Under the pieces are notes generated by a model. It was not told the origin of the DNA. It worked only from the letters and a program-made list of their open reading frames with translations, and did no database searches. Positions 7,109-11,755 of a stretch of 11,755 bases of DNA are shown here, one piece after another. The DNA lies in assembly GCA_023399275.1 (NCBI GenBank), contig JAEWQH010000120.1:1-11755 (forward strand). The letters are read 5' to 3'. Each line of letters opens with the position of its first letter. Positions within the stretch are counted from its first letter, which is position 1. Made by a program: the position numbers and the translations under genes. Origin of the DNA: Bacillota bacterium (lineage in GTDB: Bacteria > Bacillota > Clostridia > Christensenellales > CAG-138).

Positions 7109-8005
7109 ATGGATTTTAAACAGCTGCGATACTTTGTCGCCGTCGTGGAGGAGGGCACCATTTCAGCGGCCGCCAAGAAGCTCTTTTTGACCCAACCGCC
7201 GCTGAGCACGCAGATCCGGCTCCTGGAAGACGAGCTGGGCTGCTCGCTTTTTCAGCGGGGGCAGCGGCAGATCACGCTCACCGGGGCGGGCAAGCTGCTC
7301 TATGAAAAAGCGACGATCCTGCTCGAGATGCGGCAAAACGCGCGGCAGGAGGTGACGGAGCTCGCGGGCGCGGAGGCGGGCACGGTACGCATCGGCGTGG
7401 TATCCTCCGTGATCTGCCCCATGGCGACGGGCTGGATTGCGGATTTTTCCCGCGAGCACCCGGAGGTTAGCTTTGCCATCACGGAGGCGAACACCTACCA
7501 GTTGCTGGACAAGCTGCGCGCAAACCTGCTGCAGATCGCCATCGTGCGCACACCCTATGCCGCGGAGGATATGCGCGCCCGGCCCATCCGGATGGAATCG
7601 CTCGTTGCGGTCGGGCAAAGGGATCTGCTCGACGGCGATGCACCGGATATTTCGCTGGAGGCGCTCTCCGGCATGCCGGTCGTGCTCTACCGGCGCTGGG
7701 AGCCCGTGCTCAAGGACCTCTTCGCCGCGTCAGGGCTGATCCTGCGGGAAAAATGCGTTTGCGACGACGCGCGCACGGCCATGGACCTCGTGACCGGAGG
7801 GGTAGGCGTGGGGCTGGTGCCGGAGTCCGCCGCGCTGCTGGCGGCAGATAGCCCGGTGGTCTGCAAGCGCATGCAAGGCGGCGCAATCGACAGCCGGATC
7901 GATTTGATCCGCCGCGCGGACGCTGCGCTGCCGGCCTGCGTCTCGCTGTTTTACGACTATATCGAGCGCAGGTTTCCCTCGCAGCAGGCGCAGCGGGAGG
8001 GGTAG
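7109..8005 (+). CDS. LysR-type transcriptional regulator
   Basis: A 298-residue protein of normal LysR length. Residues 1-60 are the winged helix-turn-helix: MDFKQLRYFVAVVEEGTIS, AAAKKLFLTQPPLSTQIRLLE, then DELGCSLFQRGQRQITLTGAG, followed by a linker helix. Residues from about 90 form the periplasmic-binding-protein-like effector domain, starting GTVRIGVVSS and including the late motif GGVGVGLVPES. The ATG at 7109 gives the standard N-terminus and has a purine-rich GGAAAGGGG 8 bases upstream; the in-frame extension upstream is not LysR-like. It is divergent from the exporter-hydrogenase operon, and LysR proteins usually control the divergent unit and themselves, so it likely regulates that operon in response to a small effector. 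The inducer cannot be read from the sequence. It ends 85 bases before the ATP synthase promoter. Confidence 0.93.
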   Translation: MDFKQLRYFVAVVEEGTISAAAKKLFLTQPPLSTQIRLLEDELGCSLFQRGQRQITLTGAGKLLYEKATILLEMRQNARQEVTELAGAEAGTVRIGVVSSVICPMATGWIADFSREHPEVSFAITEANTYQLLDKLRANLLQIAIVRTPYAAEDMRARPIRMESLVAVGQRDLLDGDAPDISLEALSGMPVVLYRRWEPVLKDLFAASGLILREKCVCDDARTAMDLVTGGVGVGLVPESAALLAADSPVVCKRMQGGAIDSRIDLIRRADAALPACVSLFYDYIERRFPSQQAQREG

Positions 8006-8024
8006 CGCGGCCGCCGGAACGGAA

Positions 8025-8039
8025 CCCGCCGCGGGCGGG
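8025..8039 (+). terminator. GC-rich hairpin after the LysR gene (weak terminator candidate)
   Basis: CCCGCC (8025-8030) and GGCGGG (8034-8039) form a perfect 6-bp stem with a GCG loop, 20 bases after the LysR stop. There is no T-run behind it, so it is not a standard intrinsic terminator. It may pause polymerase, limit read-through into the ATP synthase promoter region, or protect the 3' end of the transcript. Confidence 0.35.
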
Positions 8040-8090
8040 CGCGGAAACGCTCAAAAAGCGGGAAGCGGAAGGAAAAATATGGAACATCGC

Positions 8091-8118
8091 TTGACAAATC
8101 TGAAAATTCGTGTATAAC
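8091..8118 (+). promoter_or_regulatory. Sigma-A type promoter of the ATP synthase operon
   Basis: A perfect TTGACA (8091-8096) is followed after 16 bases by TATAAC (8113-8118), in an AT-rich island within GC-rich DNA. Transcription should start near 8125. This is the strongest promoter I can see in the window, as suits a highly expressed energy-conserving operon. Confidence 0.85.
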
Positions 8119-8124
8119 AGTACT

Positions 8125-8392
8125 GGTTTACTCGGGAGCGCTTCACCGACTCGATCGCGCTTACGCCCTGCGGCCGTTCGGCCGCCGTGCGGCTCCGATT
8201 TCGGGGAAGCCCTTTACAAAAAAAATGTAAAGCTGTAAACTACTCGTATCGATATCCTGTCCTTGGCGTCGCAGCCGCTTCCGCGCATCATCTCTGCGGA
8301 TTGCGGGCGCACCTTCGCTAAGCAGGGTTTTTTTATCTGGGGCGCGGCGGTTTGCACGGACGCGCCCGGGCAAATGGCGGAGGTGTTGAGGG
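8125..8392 (+). promoter_or_regulatory. Long structured 5' leader of the ATP synthase operon
   Basis: About 268 bases lie between the predicted start site and the first gene, with no convincing ORF. Several hairpins can be drawn. AGCGC (8137-8141) pairs with GCGCT (8157-8161). GCGGCC (8170-8175) pairs with GGCCGC (8180-8185) around a GTTC loop. CTTTACA (8212-8218) pairs with TGTAAAG (8226-8232) around seven A's, with another TGTAAA just after (8234-8239). GGGCGCG (8340-8346) pairs with CGCGCCC (8361-8367) just upstream of the ribosome binding site. A seven-T run (8328-8334) follows GCAGGG, which could pair at long range with CCCTGC (8166-8171). An attenuator or protein-binding leader is possible. 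I recognise no known riboswitch or T-box consensus. Confidence 0.45.
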
Positions 8393-8662
8393 ATGACCGG
8401 TTTTTTGATTGGCCTTGTCTGCGGGGCGGGCGAGCTGTTTCTGCTCGCGCGACTGACGAAGGCCGTCTCCGCCGGGAAATCGCTGCAGGCGTTCGCCATC
8501 GGCTTTGGAAAGATCGTGCTGTATGCCGCAGCCCTGGTGCCTGTCGCGCTGGCGTTTCCGCGCGAGCTGATCTGGTGCGGCGTTGGAATCTCTTCCGTTC
8601 TTGTCGTCGGCGCGATCATACTCAACGTGCTCCAACGCAAAAACGGGAAAGGAGGCCGCTAA
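8393..8662 (+). CDS. Small membrane protein, ATP synthase subunit I (AtpI)-like by position
   Basis: An 89-residue protein with three hydrophobic segments (about 3-20, 32-53 and 59-80) and a basic tail RKNGKGGR. It is the first gene of the ATP synthase operon, and its TAA is directly followed by the atpB ATG. GGAGG lies 9 bases before its ATG. AtpI proteins occupy this slot in most bacterial atp operons; they are small and poorly conserved, and help assemble the c-ring or handle Mg2+. This one is shorter than the usual 110-130 residues and has three rather than four clear segments, so the assignment rests on context, size and hydrophobicity rather than on a sequence signature. Its last codons contain the GGAGG used by atpB, implying coupled translation. 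Confidence 0.6.
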   Translation: MTGFLIGLVCGAGELFLLARLTKAVSAGKSLQAFAIGFGKIVLYAAALVPVALAFPRELIWCGVGISSVLVVGAIILNVLQRKNGKGGR

Positions 8663-9571
8663 ATGCAGTTTAATATGCCTTCCGTAGGGAAATGGATCGC
8701 CATCGCGCTTTCGCTGCTTGTGGGAATCGCCGCGCTGTTTTTGCGTGCGCGCATCCCGCAGCCGGAAAAGGGCGCGCAGGACTACAAGCCGGCGAAGAAG
8801 AAGCGCAATCTTCTGATGATGGCGGGCGTGCTTGCGCTGTGGCTTTGCAGCGGGCTCATCCTCGGCAGCTTCGGGCTTGGTGACCGCGCGTTTCAGGTCT
8901 CCATCAGCCCCACGCGCATGGATCTGTTTGGCTTCTCGGTCAGCTCGACGGTGTTCGTCTCGTGGATCGTCATCGCCGCGCTCGCCCTTGCCGCTGTGCT
9001 GATCCGCATCTTCGTGATCCCGCGCTTCCAGGAGACGCCGCGCGGCATCCAGCTCGTGCTGGAGACGGCGGTCGGCGCCATGTCGAACCTGACGCGCGAA
9101 AAATACGGCCAGAAGAACGAAGGGCTGTCATCCTATTTCTTCGCGTTGGCGGCGCTGTTTGTCGGCTCCGCCATCGTAGAGCTCTTCGGGTTTCGCCCGC
9201 CGACGACGGATCTGAGCATGACGCTCTCTTACGCGCTGGTCACGTTTGTGCTCATCAACGTGTTCGGCATCTACAAGAAGGGCGTCAAGGGCCGCCTGCA
9301 GAGCTTTGTGCGGCCAAACCCGGTCATCGCGCCGTTTAAGCTGCTCTCCGACCTTGCGGTGCCGATTTCGCTGGCCTGCCGACTCTTTGGCAACATGCTC
9401 GGCGGCATGGTGGTTGTGGAGCTGATCTACTTCGCGCTCGGCGCGTTCTCGGTCGGCATTCCGGCGGTGCTGGGGCTCTACTTCAACGCCTTCCACCCGC
9501 TGATCCAGTTCTTCATCTTCATCAATCTCTCACTGACGTTCATCGGCGAAGCGGTTGAGGAGACGGAGTAG
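8663..9571 (+). CDS. atpB: F1Fo ATP synthase subunit a, with an N-terminal extension
   Basis: This 302-residue membrane subunit forms the ion half-channels next to the c-ring. The core is clear: PVIAPFKLLSDLAVPISLACRLFGNM (219-245, given here as family signature) carries the essential arginine R240, equivalent to E. coli R210, and the last helix reads IQFFIFINLSLTFIGEA (281-297) with Q282. The core starts near FSVSSTVFVSWIV (91-103). Before it lies an unusual extension of about 80 residues with two additional membrane segments (about 10-27 and 49-70) joined by a Lys/Pro-rich loop. The polar residue expected nine positions after the arginine (E. coli E219) is M249, with E253 one turn further. 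The position of E. coli H245 is N275, with H278 nearby. The start ATG directly abuts the upstream stop, with GGAGG 7 bases ahead. Confidence 0.93.
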   Translation: MQFNMPSVGKWIAIALSLLVGIAALFLRARIPQPEKGAQDYKPAKKKRNLLMMAGVLALWLCSGLILGSFGLGDRAFQVSISPTRMDLFGFSVSSTVFVSWIVIAALALAAVLIRIFVIPRFQETPRGIQLVLETAVGAMSNLTREKYGQKNEGLSSYFFALAALFVGSAIVELFGFRPPTTDLSMTLSYALVTFVLINVFGIYKKGVKGRLQSFVRPNPVIAPFKLLSDLAVPISLACRLFGNMLGGMVVVELIYFALGAFSVGIPAVLGLYFNAFHPLIQFFIFINLSLTFIGEAVEETE

Positions 9572-9603
9572 CGGCGCGTTTGCGCGGCAGATGGGGAAAA
9601 ACA

Positions 9604-9618
9604 TCCGGACCGGCCGGA
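9604..9618 (+). promoter_or_regulatory. Hairpin in the atpB-atpE gap, upstream of a strong atpE ribosome binding site
   Basis: TCCGG (9604-9608) pairs with CCGGA (9614-9618) around ACCGG. After an AT-rich stretch comes AGGAGG (9641-9646), 9 bases before the atpE ATG. A strong, unstructured initiation region for atpE fits the need for many c-subunits per enzyme; the hairpin may mark an mRNA processing or stability boundary. Confidence 0.4.
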
Positions 9619-9655
9619 AAACATATGACCAGATTATTTTAGGAGGAATCTTACC

Positions 9656-9889
9656 ATGACGGATATCGGATTGATCGCAATCGGCGCTGGCCTCGCGGTG
9701 CTTACGGGCGCCGGCGCGGGCCTTGGTATGGGCATCGCCACGGGCAAAGCCGTGGAAGCGGTCGCCCGCCAGCCGGAAGCGAACGGCAAGATCAACGCGC
9801 TGCTGCTGCTCGGCCTGGCACTGACCGAGTCGACCGCCATCTACGGCTTTGTCACCGCGCTGGTCATGATCTTCACGATGGGCAAATAA
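9656..9889 (+). CDS. atpE: F1Fo ATP synthase subunit c
   Basis: A 77-residue hairpin of two membrane helices that assembles into the rotor ring. The first helix has the tight-packing glycine ladder GAGAGLGMG (18-26); the polar loop is ARQPEANGK (37-45), which contacts gamma and epsilon; the second helix carries the ion-binding carboxylate E58 in LTESTAIYGFV (56-66). The motif E58-S59-T60 with Y63 is the outer-helix half of the sodium-binding signature known from Ilyobacter and related rings. The inner-helix glutamine of that signature is replaced by M25. The coupling ion is therefore uncertain: H+ seems more likely because the glutamine is missing, but Na+ is not excluded. AGGAGG lies 9 bases before the ATG. 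Confidence 0.97.
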   Translation: MTDIGLIAIGAGLAVLTGAGAGLGMGIATGKAVEAVARQPEANGKINALLLLGLALTESTAIYGFVTALVMIFTMGK

Positions 9890-9909
9890 CGCACCAAAGA
9901 GGGGTATCC

Positions 9910-10386
9910 ATGGAATTTAACCTGATCGATTTCGTCGAGCACGCGCTCAACCTCCTCGTTCTCTTCCTGCTGCTGCGCACCTTCCTGTACAAGCCGGTGA
10001 GCAAGTTCATGGCGGAACGTGAGGCGAAGTTTGCGCGCGAACGCGAGCAGATCGACGCCAGCAGGGACGCGGCGGACGCGCTCAAATCGCAGTATGAAAC
10101 CTCGATGAAAAACGCGCGGCTCGACGCGGAGCACGTCGCGGAGGAGCGCCGCAAGGCCGCTGAGCGCGAGGCGGAAGATCTGCGCAAAAAGGCCAAGCAG
10201 GATGCGCAGGGCATCCTCACCGATGCGATGCGTCAGGCCGCTGCGGAACGCGAGGGCATGGTGAGCGAGCTCAAGGAGCAGACCGCCGAGCTCGCGGTAG
10301 ATATCGCAGGGAAGATTCTCGAGCGCGAGGTCACCCAGCAGGATCACCAGCGCATCATCGACAGCTTCTTCGACAAGGTGGGCTGA
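9910..10386 (+). CDS. atpF: F1Fo ATP synthase subunit b
   Basis: A 158-residue peripheral-stalk subunit of normal length. One N-terminal membrane helix (about 7-26) is followed by the hinge FLYKPVSKFMAERE (25-38) and a long charged, Ala-rich coiled coil (about 38-125). The C-terminal segment AELAVDIAGKILEREV (126-141) and then QRIIDSFFDKV ends the helix that normally binds the C-terminal domain of delta. There is no delta N-terminal domain appended here, so this is not a mycobacterial-style b-delta fusion. It lies 20 bases after atpE with AGAGGGG before its ATG. Its TGA stop is followed by a 111-base gap in the same reading frame as the next gene. Confidence 0.95.
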   Translation: MEFNLIDFVEHALNLLVLFLLLRTFLYKPVSKFMAEREAKFAREREQIDASRDAADALKSQYETSMKNARLDAEHVAEERRKAAEREAEDLRKKAKQDAQGILTDAMRQAAAEREGMVSELKEQTAELAVDIAGKILEREVTQQDHQRIIDSFFDKVG

Positions 10387-10403
10387 CAAGGCCGCCTGCA
10401 TTC

Positions 10404-10435
10404 GCGCGCGGCGCGGATGCGCCTCCTCCGCGCGC
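10404..10435 (+). promoter_or_regulatory. GC-rich hairpin in the atpF-atpA gap
   Basis: GCGCGCGG (10404-10411) pairs perfectly with CCGCGCGC (10428-10435). An alternative 5-bp stem GGCGC/GCGCC with a GGAT loop (10410-10423) competes with it. A six-T run (10475-10480) lies some 40 bases on, too far for a classical terminator. The gap is where atpH would normally be, and the hairpin may tune expression of the downstream genes or protect the upstream message from decay. Confidence 0.4.
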
Positions 10436-10497
10436 ACGATGGCCGCGGCGGGCGGTTGTGTAATCATTTGGACTGTTTTTTAGGAAAGTGGGTCCGT

Positions 10498-11755
10498 ATG
10501 GCTCTGAAAGGCGAACTCTATACCGCCGGCCCGTTCGGCGAAGACCAAATTGAATCTGTCAAGCGGCACTTCCGAGAGCTGCTCGGTCAGGAGGTTTCCT
10601 TCGATGTCAAGCGCAATGAAGCGCTGATCGGCGGTTTTCTCGCCATCATCGACGGAAAGATCTACGACGCGAGCATCGCTTACCGTGTCAAGGAAGCGCA
10701 GCATATGCTGCTGACCAACAGCGTTTCGGGCGCGGAGATCGCCGCCGATAACGTCCGGCTGACGGGCAGCGAGCAAAAGCCGTTTCACAATAGCGCGGCG
10801 GACATCGGCAAGACGCTCAAAAAGCGCATCCGCTCGCTGGAGAATAAGGCTGCGGTCTATGAATTCGGCGTCGTCACCAGCGTTGGAGACGGCGTGGTGC
10901 GCATCGAGGGGCTTTCGCATACCCGCTATGGCGAGCAGATCGCTTTTGAAAACGACGTGTTCGGCATGACGATGGACCTTGAGCTTGACGGCGTCGGCGC
11001 GGTGCTGCTCAACGGCCAGGATAACGTGCGCGCAGGCGAGCGCGTCTATGGCACGGGCCGCGTGGTCGAGGTGCCTGTGGGCGAGGAGCTGCTCGGCCGC
11101 GTGGTCAACCCCATCGGCATGCCGCTGGACGACAAGCCGCTCAGTGCCTCGCGCTATCGCCATGTGGAGTCGCCCGCGCCGCGCATCATCGACCGACAGG
11201 CGGTCAACGAACCGCTCATGACCGGGCTGCTGGCGGTAGATGGTATCATCCCCATCGGCCGCGGTCAGCGCGAGCTGATCATCGGCGACCGGCAGACGGG
11301 CAAGACCACCATCGCTGTGGATACCATCATCAATCAGCGCGGCAAGAACGTCTACTGTGTCTATGTCGCCATCGGGCAAAAGCTCTCCACCGTCGCGCAG
11401 ATCTACGAGACGCTGCAGGCCGCGGGAGCCATGGACTATACCGTCATCGTCGTGGCAAACGCCAGCGACTGCGCGGCCATGCAGTACATCGCGCCGTATG
11501 CGGGCTGCGCCATCGCCGAGCAGTTTATGTATGACGGGAAGGATGCGTTGATCGTCTACGACGATCTGAGCAAGCATGCCGTGGCGTACCGCGCCATGTC
11601 GCTGCTGCTGCACCGTCCGCCGGGACGCGAGGCCTACCCCGGAGACGTGTTTTACCTGCACAGCCGGCTGCTTGAGCGCGCGGGCCACCTCAGCGATGAA
11701 AACGGCGGCGGATCTCTGACCGCGCTGCCCATCGTGGAGACGATGGCGAGCGACA
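10498..11755 (+). CDS. atpA: ATP synthase alpha subunit fused to the delta (OSCP) C-terminal domain; 3' end outside window
   Basis: The 419 visible residues contain two units. Residues 5-75 match the C-terminal domain of delta: GELYTAGPFGEDQIE (strand and 'sA-pLseeQ' start), then QEVSFDVKRNEALIGGFLA (31-49), DGKIYDASIAYRVK (52-65). This is the 'LIGG...DGSv..rL' signature of that domain. After a linker (about 76-98) comes a normal alpha subunit: N-terminal helix ADIGKTLKKRI (101-111), beta-barrel GVVTSVGDGVVRIEGL (124-139), P-loop GDRQTGKT (263-270), Walker B ALIVYDDLS (350-358) and ENGGGSLTALP (401-411). In E. coli alpha the P-loop is at 169-176, so about 94 residues are extra. The delta N-terminal domain is missing. 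The ATG at 10498 has AGGAAAG upstream and coincides with the domain border. Alpha residues carry the non-catalytic nucleotide sites and, beyond the edge, the arginine finger. Confidence 0.92.
   Translation, partial: MALKGELYTAGPFGEDQIESVKRHFRELLGQEVSFDVKRNEALIGGFLAIIDGKIYDASIAYRVKEAQHMLLTNSVSGAEIAADNVRLTGSEQKPFHNSAADIGKTLKKRIRSLENKAAVYEFGVVTSVGDGVVRIEGLSHTRYGEQIAFENDVFGMTMDLELDGVGAVLLNGQDNVRAGERVYGTGRVVEVPVGEELLGRVVNPIGMPLDDKPLSASRYRHVESPAPRIIDRQAVNEPLMTGLLAVDGIIPIGRGQRELIIGDRQTGKTTIAVDTIINQRGKNVYCVYVAIGQKLSTVAQIYETLQAAGAMDYTVIVVANASDCAAMQYIAPYAGCAIAEQFMYDGKDALIVYDDLSKHAVAYRAMSLLLHRPPGREAYPGDVFYLHSRLLERAGHLSDENGGGSLTALPIVETMASD

Noticed and set aside
6859..7209. 117-codon upstream extension of the first exporter gene
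   Set aside because: It crosses the divergent promoter region and the start of the LysR gene; its sequence is not exporter-like.
8309..8334. T-run in the ATP synthase leader as a simple intrinsic terminator
   Set aside because: No adjacent stable stem precedes the seven T's; only a weak 3-bp local hairpin or a long-range pairing is possible.
8263..8673. TTG-started open frame across the leader and the atpI-like gene
   Set aside because: Out of frame with the hydrophobic atpI-like protein, no ribosome binding site, Arg-rich translation; it would also overlap the start of atpB.
10480..11688. 402-codon minus-strand open frame opposite the ATP synthase fusion gene
   Set aside because: Its translation is His/Asp/Arg-rich without motifs; the plus strand encodes unmistakable delta and alpha sequence.
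1..11755. CRISPR arrays, tRNA or rRNA genes, insertion sequences
   Set aside because: I found no spaced direct repeats, no tRNA-like cloverleaf and no transposase or terminal inverted repeats.

Overview
The window is GC-rich, densely coded DNA that reads as a chromosomal segment of an anaerobic Gram-positive bacterium, probably a high-GC member of the Clostridia. The evidence is a monomeric [FeFe]-hydrogenase of the clostridial ferredoxin-rich type, a DUF1576 membrane protein, a Firmicutes-style heterodimeric ABC exporter, strong GGAGG ribosome binding sites and sigma-A type promoters. The Christensenellales are a plausible home, but this is a guess from memory of gene content and no taxonomic marker is present.

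Layout. Positions 1-341 hold the C-terminal part of a GNAT acetyltransferase cut by the left edge. A 252-base gap follows, then a DUF1576 integral membrane protein (594-1964, +). Convergent to it, 14 bases away, ends a three-gene minus-strand operon: two ABC exporter half-subunits that overlap by 8 bases (6858-5131 and 5138-3360), followed 34 bases later by an [FeFe]-hydrogenase (3325-1979). A LysR-type regulator (7109-8005, +) is divergent from this operon. The two promoters between them both carry extended -10 elements and lie back to back, so LysR is the obvious candidate regulator of the exporter-hydrogenase operon.

From 8091 to the right edge lies the F1Fo ATP synthase operon. It has a clear TTGACA/TATAAC promoter, a leader of about 268 bases rich in hairpins, then an atpI-like gene, atpB (a), atpE (c), atpF (b) and the alpha-subunit gene, which runs off the edge.

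The standout is the last gene. There is no separate atpH (delta) between atpF and atpA. Instead the alpha ORF starts with about 75 residues that match the C-terminal (stalk-binding) domain of delta/OSCP, followed by a short linker and then an intact alpha N-terminus. The delta N-terminal domain, which normally sits on the alpha crown, is absent from the window. If real, this is a delta(CTD)-alpha fusion that would tie the peripheral-stalk adaptor covalently to alpha and could place up to three copies on each F1. The same operon has an a-subunit with an N-terminal extension holding two extra membrane helices, and a c-subunit with an incomplete sodium-binding signature, so the whole enzyme looks unusual.
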